A stretch of DNA of 64,000 nucleotides from Acanthochlamys bracteata (taxonomy: Eukaryota > Streptophyta > Magnoliopsida > Pandanales > Velloziaceae). How positions within the stretch are numbered: position 1 is the first letter of the stretch; the number at the start of each line of letters is the position of its first letter. A model generated the notes under the pieces. That model did no database searches and had not been told where the DNA came from. It worked only from the letters and a program-made list of their open reading frames with translations. The translations under genes were made by a program, and so were the position numbers. Shown here in pieces: positions 47,581 to 58,855 of this stretch. The stretch covers positions 3,946,001 through 4,010,000 of the forward strand of contig CM034141.1 in the NCBI GenBank assembly GCA_019914995.1, written 5' to 3'.

Positions 47581-48675
47581 ACGATCACTCGTTCTCATAG
47601 TCAACCTTCACTTGAATTTGATCTTGAACTTGAGAGAGAGGTTAGGAGAATTAGACGTGAGCGTAGAAATCATTTGAATATTAGAATTGAAGAGATGTCT
47701 GTTGTACCGAATGAAACAATGGGAGATCTTAACATTCCTATAATTTCTGTATCTCCATTTACTATAGTTCTCCCTGATGCTGCTAGAAACTATGAGTTGA
47801 AAACTATTCATTTTAATATGATGTCTTCTTTTCATGATTTGAACAATGAGGATCCTTTAGCTCATATTCGAGAAATTTTCAATATGGTTTCTAACATGTC
47901 TTTGACAGATGGGGTTACTGAGGAACATCTTCAAATGAAAATCTTTTCTTACACTTTAAAAGATAGAGCAAAGGTATGGTTACAATCACTTAGATCTAGT
48001 TCACTTACTACTTGGACTAAAATTCAAAACAGATTTATAGAGAAATTTTTTTCGACTCAGAAAACTGATGCATTAAGAGATAAAATCATGCAATTCACTC
48101 AACAATCTGATGAGTCATTTTCTGAGGCATGGGAACGATTTAATAACTTGTTAATTCAATATTCCCACCATGGTTTGCCTATTTTGATTTTGATGCGTAT
48201 ATTTTATAAGGCACTAACTGTTTCTAGCAAAGCTGCAGTGAATAATTATGCAGGTGGATCTATTCAGAATAAAACACCAGCTGAATGTCAAACGCTATTC
48301 GAAAATTTAGCTCTTGAAACGCAACATATAGATACACGAGGAAGACGAGCTGGAATTTATGAGGTGAATGGCAATAACGATTATGCTTCTAAAGCGCAGG
48401 TGAATGCTATTAATAACAAATTGGATACTTTGCTGGCTATGAAAGGAAAACTTCCAACACAAGAGGTATGTGACATTTGTGATTTATCTGATCATTCTAC
48501 TGTACATTGCCCACAGGGAGTAGATTTTTCTGAGTTTGTACAAGAACAAGCAAATATGGTAAGTTCTTATAACCGACATCCTAAACATGATCCATATTCA
48601 AACACTTACAATCCTGGATGGAGAAATCACCCCAACTTCTCGTGGAGCAATCAACAACACCAACCTCCACCTTAA
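47581..48675 (+). pseudogene. gag: Athila-like gag, start codon lost
   Basis: One open frame of 365 codons. The reading frame is open from 47581, where ACG stands at the position expected for the family's initiating ATG just before TRSHSQPSLEFD; the first remaining Met is at 47674. A Retrotrans_gag domain lies in the middle (EDPLAHIREIF, DRAKVWLQSL, FIEKFFSTQKT). It is followed by a zinc-knuckle-like CDICDLSDHSTVHC and the Athila hallmark DPYSNTYNPGWRNHPNFSW near the end. The TAA after QHQPPP separates it from the downstream region; the same frame resumes with PKPSTSLEDLVRQL, so this stop is probably a mutation in a longer gag-pol frame. Confidence 0.8.
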
Positions 48676-49123
48676 CCAAAGCCATCGACTTCATTGGAGG
48701 ATTTAGTAAGACAGCTAGCAATTAGTCAACAAAAACTTGAAACTCAGGTAGGTTAAATTGCGCAAGCTTTGAGCCAAAGAGAAGAGGTAAATTTCCTAGT
48801 CAACCTAACATCAATCCACGAAATAATGAACAAGCAAAAGCCATTCAATTAAGATCAGGTAAGCTTATTAATAATGACGATAAAGATGATGTTTCTGATG
48901 AACGTGTAGTTGCAGGTGATGAAAAATAAGAGCTGGACAGATCTGAATTAAGAGAAAAAATATCGGAATCATTGCCATCCGAGAGTGGTCAACACCACGA
49001 AAAAAATCTGCTCATCATCTTTCTGGACTGCATGAGGCGGTTGATCGTTATACACCTCCTATACCATTTTCGGACCGTCTAAAGCAAAATAAACAGGATA
49101 AGCAATTTCAAGATATTTATGAT

Positions 49124-49876
49124 ATGTTAAGTAAAGTGCATATTAACCTTCCTTTGCTTGATGTGATTGAACAGATTCCAGCATATAGAAAATTCATTAA
49201 AAATTTGAAAGCTCACAAACTCATCTTTGCACCAAACGAAGGAGTCAGGTTGAACAAGAATGTAAGTGTAGTGTTGAAAAGCGAGCTTCCACCTAAGCTT
49301 GATGATCCAGGTAGTTTTGATATTCCTATCACTATTGGTGCCAAGAGACTGAGACGTGCTATGTTGGACCTAGAGGTAAGCATCAACTTGATGCCATTTT
49401 TTATCTACAAGGAGTTAGGTTTGGAAGGTATAAAAAAGACTACTGCACGTCTCGAGCTTACTGACCATTCCATACGACATCCCACAGGTATTATAGAGGA
49501 TGTTTTAGTTCAAGTTGACAAATTAATTCTTCCTGCAAATTTCATTGTTTTAGACATGGAGAAAAACTTGAGAAGTGATCGTGAGATCCCTATTTTTCAT
49601 GGTCGTCCGTTTATGGCTACTGCAGACATATGTATCAACGTGAAAAAAGGCACCCTCACAATGATAGTATTGGGTGAAACTGTTAAATTCAAAGTGTTTG
49701 ATGCTTTAAAACATCTTTCTATTTCTTCAGATTCTTACTTTTCTGTTGATCTATTAGATCCACTAATTGATTCTGTTGTTTTGCAGGAAAAATACAATGA
49801 TGAATTGAAAGCAGCATTAACTTTAGATATGATAGATAGTGATAACTCTAATTATAGAAAGTTGGCAAAAACTTGA
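49124..49876 (+). pseudogene. Athila-like pol protease region, truncated
   Basis: This is the retroviral-type aspartic protease part of pol, where the precursor would be cut. The active-site region reads LDLEVSINLMP where the family has DLGAS, so the glycine after the catalytic Asp is replaced. The C-terminal flap region keeps RHPTGIIEDVLVQVDK and LPANFIVLDME, and the second motif is FHGRPFMAT in place of LGRPFLAT. The frame ends in the inverted LTR; the last codons derive from it. Downstream reverse transcriptase and integrase are absent. It is connected to gag by 450 bp with several stops. Confidence 0.75.
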
Positions 49877-51169
49877 TGTAGACAAAATCAACTAAGAAAA
49901 AATTCAGTGTTTCTATCCTAATCTATCCCGCAAGTGCACGGTTGTCGTCTACCGTATAGCAGATAACGAGTTTGTTCCACAGAGATTGTTGTTAACTCTA
50001 ATTCAAGTTTTTAACTAACAAAAATTTGTTTGTGAAAGCTAATCAAAAGTGTACGAGAACTAAGAACAAAAAGTAACGCACGGATTGAGAAAACAGGTAT
50101 GCAAATAACTGGAGTTTTAGAATCCACCACTAATGCCTCTAACTTAATCTTTAAATAAATATGATAATAGATTATGATGATTGTGAAGATCTTGTATCTA
50201 ACACCTTGGTTCAGTTCTTAGATACGATTTCTAATTATGACTTTAACTTTGGTCCAGTATAAAATCACCTATCGCTAGTGATATTCTAACTCCTTATTTA
50301 GAAATTACTAACAATGCATTAAGTTCTGCGAAATCATGAATCATGTAGTTACATTCATTTTAGTCGAGTAAATATTAACTACAGTTATTAATCCTGTAAT
50401 TCGTAAATTATGCTCCGATTGGTCCTCGCAAACACAATTAATATAATAATTTAGATATCAAACTTAATGCTAATCATTCATGCAAATTTAACATCTAAAC
50501 ATCCTTTCAAACAAGATTAACAACTCACATAAAATCAACAATCCACAAATCACATAATATTCAAGAAATAAATTAAATTTATTAGAGTTTCATCCTAACT
50601 CCAGTTTAGAGAATTTAGCCACTCATATTAATATTACACACAATAATATTGTATGAAAAATAAAACATGAGTAAAAAGAGAAGAAAGCAAATCTGAAGAA
50701 TTTTTCGTCTCTTAATCTAATCTTCCTTCTGTCTCCCGTTCGGCTCTCTCTAGGTTTTTTCGTCGGCTCTTCATTGACTCTTCGTTGCTCCTTCGATGGC
50801 TCTTTTTGGCTCTCCACTCACCTCTTTTTATAGTAGAATTTCCTCCCACAAAATTAGGCAAAAGATATCTTCAGGATATTCGGATTACATTTTATATAGA
50901 TTTGTTGCTATATTTGATGCTAGATTTGATGCTAAATCTTTGATTAAGATTTGATTGGTCAAATGCATCAATGAGGATCACCGCTTGATATTTCCTTCCA
51001 TGATTAGCTCTTTTATTTTATTCCTTCAATAATTTGCTTCTTTATTCACCTGTACTTCACAAAATAAAATAAAATAAAATAATTCATATTATGAATAGAA
51101 TTTTTAAAAAAAATCTAATATTTATTATAACAATAAGATATAATAAATATGTATCATTACATATTATCA
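49874..51169 (-). mobile_element. Athila-like LTR, minus orientation
   Basis: Reverse complement of the 46134-47439 and 9202-10501 LTRs, 1296 bp, ending TATTATCA at 51169 with the TATA box at 50825-50832. Immediately left, GCAAAAACT mirrors the spacer and first bases of a primer-binding site, so this was a 5' LTR before rearrangement. Confidence 0.85.
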
Positions 51170-51264
51170 TGCTATAATTAATGTTCGAAGTTATAATTTG
51201 TTATGGCATATTTAGGGGACATTTGGCTGAATGTTCTTACTCCATTTCATGACGAGATATCCTA

Positions 51265-51590
51265 ACCATCACAAGAAGAATACGGGAATGTCTCGAATAA
51301 CTATGCATTGGTAGTAAAAATTAATCTTAATACATGCTTGATATATATTGGACTAGAGATTACACAAGTCGTGGAGTGATCAATAAATACATATTAGGTT
51401 CTTGATGTATTGAGAATTAGAATCCATTAAAAGAATCCCGTAGTATCTCAAGAGAATCGTGGATACTCAATTGTGTACAGAGATATCGAATTCATGGTCA
51501 AAGGCTTAATAAACTCAAATTTCATTGGTGACTTAGATAGAAGGCGTTTCACCAATGGTCATGTGTTTATCACATAGTTGGTTTGGTGCT
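51265..51590 (+). repeat. Right copy of the direct repeat flanking the Athila-like element
   Basis: Partner of 44850-45180. Together with 51170-51264 and 51591-51680 it shows a tandem duplication of roughly 0.4 kb whose left unit took the retroelement. Confidence 0.75.
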
Positions 51591-51629
51591 ATAATTGGTG
51601 TTCGAAGTTACAATTCGTTATGCATATTA

Positions 51630-51748
51630 GGGGGATGTTTGGCTCAGTGCTCTAACTCCTTTTCATTACAAATAAACACTTTGCGATTTTCAATAAACAA
51701 TACTTTGCAGTCTTTTCAAAAACTTAAAAAGTATAAAACAAATTATAT

Positions 51749-51811
<63 letters not shown>

Positions 51812-51915
51812 CTACTATTTTTGAGGTATACAAAAAATAAGCTCGATTTGAAAATTTTTAAAATATATTTTATTTCATAAAAGCAGCATTTATAAGCACT
51901 CCCAAACGATCCCTT
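51630..51915. mobile_element. MITE-like foldback with long (TA)n
   Basis: The left end GGGGGATGTTTGGC pairs with the right end CCCAAACGATCCCTTAA. An uninterrupted (TA)n of about 53 bp (51755-51807) lies in the middle. A truncated left end of the same element occurs at about 51216-51240 in the duplicated unit. Confidence 0.55.
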
Positions 51916-53850
51916 AATTCTGGAGGTTAAGTATATGACAACTATCCAGGCATACAAGTAGAGCATATGGATTACGAGATTCGTAGAGGAGCCTGGTCAT
52001 AAATGAGATCAAAATCCTTTTCTTTATATATTTAACAGCACCATACACTTGACGAAGAACCCAACTTTCAAAGGAGAACCAAACATATAAAAGCTCAATA
52101 TCGTTGTGTACGAGATGATGGATAGTGGAAGAATTAATATGTTCAAAAGTTCTACCAAATTGAATCCTTCGAATGCCTTACAAACTCAGTGATATTTGAA
52201 AAGTTTGAATTTTGCAAGATTTGTGCAGCCTAACAACACAAGCAATTGGAAGGTAGTGGTTGTCATAGAATTATGAAAAGACTAAAGCCAAATAAACAAT
52301 GAGGTCAGGGAAATTTGACAAAGGCACAATACAACACGAAAGTCTATTAGAGTATAAGCTAACCCTGCTCTGCTCAGTATTTCTAATTTGATTACCTCCT
52401 CCTTTAGTACTTTTATATAGACTTCTATCTTTGTGATGTTTTTTTAAGGCATTTGCTTTGTACTCTTGCAAAGCGTCGTTAAATAGGAGAGTTATTGAAA
52501 GTAGCAATAAAGCCATTTAGCAATTGATGTGAGCTAAGCCTAAACAACTAACTCGACAAACTCTCTAATTTTTACATTTTAATGAAGATCTTAATTTATT
52601 TCCACCTGCCAAATTATGGTTCAAAAAGAATTTTATAAATTTTGTATATACTTTAGTACGCCGGTTTATACAAAAAAATTCTTGAATCATATACATCCAT
52701 TAATTTGCTATGATAAGTTCTTCAATTATTTAGACGTCATTTCACAACCAACAGAAGGGATTACACCCTTGAAGATATCATGGCCTTTTCATGAAACATA
52801 ACCATAAAGCTCAAGAGATAGAACCATTAATCTACACTTTGAAGCCATCAACTGCTAGTGAAGAAAATACACCGAAGTTTTGAAGGTTTATGCAAGCAAA
52901 GATCTAGTACGATCATCGTATATGAATTTATGTACTTAATTTCATTGTATACTGCAAGTTTCGCTAAACTAATGAAACTTTTAAATGCATATATTCGAAA
53001 TTTTAATCACCCTACTTTTAGAAATTTCCACAGTTTGATGCTTCTTGTTTATTGTAAATAATTATTTTTAGGACTCATCCTCAAAGCATGCAAAAGGCTA
53101 AGGCCCTTACTAGACCAACTCGCACATATGGCGCGCTCTAATACCATATCATATAGCAATTAAATACAACTCATTGTCAAAGGTTGTAAGAGAAAGGTAC
53201 TAAAACCTGTATAAACAACATGATAACATGACTCCTTAACGATGAGGACAATTTACACATTCAACAGTTTAACACGAAATCCTAGAAGAAACTTTAAAAG
53301 GTCATAGGTTAGGGCAATGCGTATTTGACGGAGTGAACATGGAATGTCCTCTGTACCACCTAATTTTTATTATATTGCGTGTTCTTCATACGATATTTGT
53401 GAGTACAATCTAAAAAAATTTTTAAACGTCTTATTTTCATTCGTGTTACTTTCTTTAGTGCCAAATCATAATTTCTGTAATGCTTTCTAAAATATATTCT
53501 AATGTATAGCGATTTCCATAAAAGGCCCAAGAATGTTGGACAATTAAAGAGTTAGTCCTATAATTTCTATGTTCATTGTCTGTAGCGTGATACCTTTTAA
53601 TTGCCTAAATGGAGAATAGATTCGTCAAACTCCACTAGGCCTGGATTTCACAATTCAATATTTGTACTATTGTTTGGAAAGCCACCTCAATTTCTACCAA
53701 AGTTTCGCAATTACATTTTATGATTCTAATTCTCCACTTCCATTGAAGCAGTTTTTATAGCATTTTTTCTTCATGAGAGCAACTTAGCAAGTACCTCGCT
53801 TCAGTTATTACTTGAGGTGATCTAAACAAATCGATATAGAAATCTAGAGA
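51916..53850. other. Intergenic spacer
   Basis: It contains short open frames only. The minus frame 52271-52516 (81 aa, starts MALLLLSITLLF) has a hydrophobic start that could pass for a signal peptide, but it matches no family I know and has no supporting context. Nothing else is recognised. Confidence 0.35.
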
Positions 53851-54978
53851 ATATTAACTCAAGAGAGAGGGTGAATTAAGTTAAGAAAAATTAAAAACCA
53901 AACACTCTACTATTTTAAAAACAGTCACTGATCAGTAAGCAGCTAGTCGATGAGGACATTACTGACTAGTGACTGAACGTAAACTGTACCCACCAAAGAT
54001 GTTAGCATAATATAATTTGAATACAATAAATACAATTGCTAAGAGATGCAAACCAGTCAACATACGTAGAATTTTTATATGGTTCGATATCGTAGTACCT
54101 ACGTCCACGTCACTTCACACCGAAAAGAAAATTCACTAACGTCAAAGCAATTTATAATAATCGAGACTTAATGTTTCGCAAAACACCTCCGGCTCAACCG
54201 AATCTCCTCACAAAGGAAACTCACACTAACCTTCTAGACTTTGCAAAATTCCTCCGGCTATAACCGTACATGACTTCAGGCCTAGTACAAATTCTCTAAC
54301 CTACACTTAGACTAGCAATTCGAGAATTCACAAGTTCTCTTACAACCTTTCTTTCAAAGGCTACAATGTGATCACCAGGTTTAGCCCAGGCGATCTCTTT
54401 TACAATGATTTTTAATCACTCGACAATGAAGCTCAAGAGATCTCACAAAAACAAAAAACAAAGAGAATAGAACTTAACGAATGCTCTCGATTGAAGTTGA
54501 TCATTTTGTCGAATAGCAAGATGAATGCTCGGTTTAGTGTGTTGTAAGTGTGTGTATTGCTATTTCTTCACTATAATTATATATCAATGACTCCTCATTG
54601 ACCTCATGACGGAAGTTGCTCAGATGATCATGAATGCAACGGCTAGTAGCAATGCAATTGTCAAGATTTAGTGCAAACAGCTACTTGATGTGTTCCAGCA
54701 GTTGTATCTCCTTCTCTAAAATTGTCCTCAATTTCTTTCCATAGCTGACTGAACCATGTAAAAATTTCTAGTGTGCTGTCTTTTTATCACTTGTGTTTAT
54801 TTTATTTAAATTATATTGTGTTAATAACTTTGGTGCAAAGTAATGTTCATGTTCAGTCATATATCAATAACCTCTTAAGTGACTGACTGCTTACTTTGCA
54901 TTGATTGTTTTCAGAACAGTGAAGTGTTTGATTTTTAGTTTGCCATAACTCAATTCATATCTTCTCTTGAGTTAATAT
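53851..54978. mobile_element. Inverted-repeat element, about 1.1 kb
   Basis: ATATTAACTCAAGAG at 53851 is mirrored at 54964-54978. The arms continue for over 100 bp with AAACACT, AAGTAAGCAG, AGTGACTGA and ACCAAAG words in matching order. The interior contains TGGTTCGATATCGTAG and CCTACGTCCACG, a motif type I associate with some plant LTRs, so this could also be derived from an LTR. It lies at the C-terminal edge of the copia integrase relic. No target duplication was found. Confidence 0.5.
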
Positions 54979-56650
54979 TACGTGGGTTTCTCTATCATTC
55001 GCAAAGACTATATCCCTACTAATGACAATCTTGCCAACGATGGGATCCCACATGCGATACCCCTTAACACCATCAGTATAAATCACGAAGACGCACTTTT
55101 TTGAGTGTGCATCTAGCTTTAATCTTTTATGGCTTGCATAGATCACGTATGTCGGACAATGAAATATATGGAGTCGAGAGCAGTCAGCATGCTTACTGGT
55201 CCACAACTCTATCGGTGTCTTTATTCGTATCGTTGTTAAAGACAACCTATTGATTATATAGCAAGTAGTATCTACTTCTGGCCAAAAAGGATTGGGTAGA
55301 GCAATTGTCCTTAGCATTGATCTCACCCTATTGACAAGAGAGTTCTTTCACTCAACTCCAATTTACTGTGAAGTGCTTGTATATTCTTTCAGTTACCAAG
55401 AAAGACCAAAATTCGATGCTTGAGTATTCTCCTCCACTTTCCAATCAACAACACTTAGATCCGTTTATTAAATTCAAGTTCTACTCGTGCTTTGAAGTTT
55501 TTGAATATTTTAAACACATCTTATTTCTTCTTTATTGGAAATACCTGGTAGGTTCTTTGTGAGGCCTTCTACATGATAGACACCCTTAATGATGCGGATG
55601 ACTCCATTAGATGTTTTGATCCACATTTATCCTATCCTAATGATTTTTCATGCATGATTGTTTCCTATGTTGACCATGCCTCAGGTGATTTGTATATTTG
55701 GAAAACTAGTCTCTCTGAAGGCTATGTGCAATATAACTTTAGATTCCAATAGCCAGACGATTGATAAATCTAACCTACCATCAACTGATGCCATTTCTTC
55801 TCCGATTAGTACCTCGTCTTCCTTAGTATTGACTACCACGCTTGCCTGAGCATTAAACTGCTCTACTTTTTCTTCTTCTTATAATGTCAATACTTGTCCT
55901 TCACATGGTCTTCTTACAAAAAAAGTATTTCTTTTTGTCTTCTCTTTCTTTACTTTAGCCTTTCTATGGCTGCAATTGAAGCTCTTCTTTATGGGTCTGC
56001 CTTTTGCCACGAGTGCTTCTGCTCATTGAAAAGTAGACACATGATCCTCCTTTATTATTTCGCCTAGCCTCTTCATCAAATAGCACTACTACATTATTAT
56101 TGTAGACTAGGCTTTCAAAGGAGTCCCACTTGTTAATTTGATTACTAGATAATCATAAGAGTCGAGAAGGCTTGAGAAAAGGAGTTAAACCTTTTGATTT
56201 GGTGTTATATTCTCATCTACCGAGGCTAGTTGAGAAAATAACGAGTTGAGGGTATTTAAATCTTCAGAAATTGTACTTGTTTCTGAAGGTTATGCTCAGA
56301 TTTGAACTTTCAACTTAAATAATATATATGTATATATATAGTATGCTCAGATTTTATCTCATATTATTGAATTTAATGTGTCTCATAGCTACTTTGCACT
56401 CTTTATCTCCAAGACGTTAGTTTGGACTACATCTCCAAGGCAAAGGAAGATGCTTGCCAAAGTTGGCCCATCTATTTATAACCATTTACCGTCAAAGATA
56501 CCATCAGCCGCTCTTCACTTATTGCAACAAAATTTTCCTTATGAGGACTGCTTTCATCTTGGCTTTCTTACAAAAGGAAGTTATTACCATTGAATATCTC
56601 AATGACACACTTAGTTGCCATCTCAGAAACCTTGGGCTCTTATACCACTT
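54955..56650 (-). pseudogene. Decayed Ty1-copia gag-pol
   Basis: Read on the minus strand: a tRNA-Met primer-binding site TGGTATAAGAGCCC (56634-56647), a gag start (MATKCVIEIFNGNN near 56620-56575), a protease-to-pre-integrase segment (RIKTSNGVIR-like near 55600-55650) and an integrase C-terminal frame (54955-55326). That frame shows PNPFWPEVDTTCYIINRLSL, TPIELW, SKKCVFVIYTDGVKGY and the closing ISRDIVF. Many stops occur between the parts. Reverse transcriptase and RNase H are missing where the inverted-repeat element begins. The 5' LTR should lie to the right of 56648 but I could not delimit it. Confidence 0.75.
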
Positions 56651-58855
56651 CTTATGTTTAGAAGCGGTCACAAAAACATGTGCACTCGAAACTAAACTCT
56701 ACAAATGGCATAGTGAAAGTATAAAGCTTACCCAAGATCTTTCAAGAAATCTTCTCTTAAAAGCGCTATGAATTCCTACAGTCAAAGGCACTTTCGTCCT
56801 ACTGTAGTTGGTTCTACTTCACCAAATTGACCCTTTCTTATTAAAAGAGTACTGATCGCAGCACATTTCTTCCAAAGAATTAATTGACCTAATATTTTAG
56901 GCCCTTATTCAATGCCAGTGGTGTGAGCTACTGAGCTGGAGAAGTTAACTGCTATTTCAGAGAATATTTGTCAAGCGAAAAAGAATTGATGCAGCTGCGA
57001 ATGCTGGCGATAGCAGAAAAGAAAAAGCAAAAGTAACTGACATCCTCCTACTAGTTGAAGCAAGAGGCATCTCGAAGAGGATAATAATCAGAGAAAAAAA
57101 AGACAACCTCAGGATCGTTAATCACACTTTCCTTTAGTAAAGACTGTCTTAAAAAAGTATGTTTCATTTCTAAGTAGCACTCCAACTTTCTCTCAAATAA
57201 TTGCTTTGATAAACCAACTTTTAGTTGTGCATCACTATCCATTACAACATCTGTAATTCTGTTATGCCAGTTTCCACTATCCATGACAATATGTTTCTAT
57301 CAAACACTCAGCTCCATAAAATGTCATAGGTGTACTTGTCATCTCGTAAAACTTTTCTTTCTTCAATTGTACTTTCCATCACATAAAACCTCTAGAAGAA
57401 CTTGACTGCATTCCAGTCCATATAATCTATCTCCCCAATTTTTTGTGTTTTATCTTATGTACTCACTCCTTTGATTTCTTGGTCTCTAAACTTCGCAACC
57501 TCATACCCTTGCTCCTCCCTTTAGGTTTATTTATACCTTCTAGGCACGTAGCTAGAACCTACATGCCACTCTTTTTAGGCATTGTCTTTACCCTATTCCT
57601 TTTCCTTTATATTGAGAAAATAATGATGAAATTGTGAAAGAATTACATAAGAGTCGTTTGGAGTTATTTAGAATAAAAAGTTTTTTGAAAAGAAGATTAT
57701 TTTGGAAATTTCCAGAAAACAAGCTTTCTTTAGCTAACAAATAATCAAAATATTATACATATAAGATTTTATTACGTACAATTGACCTATACTATTTAAA
57801 TTTCTTTAAATTTTTTTAAAAAACTATAGAAGGCTTATTAAAAACATTAGTAAGATTCTTATTTGAAATGGGAAAGTTGGTAAAAAACACATTGCCAACC
57901 ATGCACATAACCTCTCATTGACCTTCTTCCATTTGGGTAACCTCGGGTTGTTTGATTAAATAGGCCACATCCAACTCAAATGTTCTTCTAGGCCACCATT
58001 TAAACCGTTCTTTATCTAGCCACATTTGAATGATCATAAATATCACCAATTCAATTTTTAGATTTACAGGATCACACAAGGGTTGCATTGGATCACACAA
58101 GTTCGTAAAATGTCGCACAATTCTAATTCATAATAAATTTTGTAAAATCTTTCAAGGATATGTTTAGTTTGACGGGTAAGGATAGGGACATCTCATTTAA
58201 GAGACTCGAACTCGATCCTAAATGAGAGAATTTATTTTAATATTTTCTTAAATTTATTCTACATTGTAACTATGTGTGATCCATGATGTTGGATCCAAAT
58301 GCGATACGTGCGACCCTATGTTGGTCGCACTTGGTCATATATAGCCGTAATTGGAATACTATGCTGTGTAATTTTGCTAAACTTGAGTGTGACAATGTAC
58401 GACCCAAATGTGATGCATGTGATCAAAGTGCGACCTTGTGTGACCTAGTACAATCATGCTCCTGGTGCAACCAACATACACGCACAAGTTGTACTTTGGT
58501 CCAAGATAAGATTGGCCCGTATTGCGACCATGTATGACCTAATGTCACTTGTGCGACACATTGCCACCAATGCGACTAACATATGGTCACGCAAATAGCA
58601 TACGAATCCAACATCACGGGTCACCCTTCGTCACAAAAAAGAATTTAGAAAAACTTGAAAATAAATACTCTCACTGGACTCAAAATCTGAATAAAAGAAG
58701 GGCTTCACTCTTCAGAGAGATAAAAATAGTAACAGAAAATTGCAAATATGCAAGGAAAGAAAAAGGGTAGAAGTTGGAGATAGCAAGATTATTACTGTCA
58801 TCTCCATTCATTTAGGTTGCTACAAGTACGAGTTGAAGAACGTTGCAGGAATGAA
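56651..58855. other. Spacer with GCGACC-word region
   Basis: 56651-57050 is probably LTR remnant of the copia element. The minus frame 57051-57284 is unsupported. At 57650-57860 there is an AT-rich foldback. From about 58040 to 58620 the words TGCGACC, GGTCGCA, GATCACAC and TGTGACC recur on both strands at irregular 10-30 bp spacing. No reading frame explains this. Confidence 0.45.

Larger units (their letters stand above)
45181..51169. mobile_element. Rearranged Athila-like gypsy element: permuted, with LTRs in opposite orientation
   Basis: The order on the plus strand is: 3' untranslated part (45181-46133) with polypurine tract, LTR (+) 46134-47439, primer-binding site, gag, protease, then an LTR in minus orientation (49874-51169). 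Reverse transcriptase, RNase H and integrase are missing. TGCTA occurs at both outer edges (45176-45180 and 51170-51174), and the paralogous flank near 51591 shows a single TGCTA in the undisturbed site. The outer right end is a normal LTR start; the outer left end is not an LTR end. The inverted LTR keeps eight bases (AGTTTTTG on its own strand) past its 3' end that match the spacer and first bases of the primer-binding site. Confidence 0.8.

Noticed and set aside
49874..51169. Independent solo LTR insertion in minus orientation
   Set aside because: A solo LTR would show the same 5 bp on both sides. Here the left neighbour is AAACT and the right is TGCTA, and the left side carries PBS-spacer sequence, so it belongs to the larger rearranged element.
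51755..51807. (TA)n run as a CRISPR-like or regulatory array
   Set aside because: It is a simple dinucleotide microsatellite inside a MITE-like foldback with no spacers.
52271..52516. Small secreted protein gene (81 aa, minus)
   Set aside because: The hydrophobic start is the only support. No homologue, splice pattern or conserved cysteine spacing was recognised.
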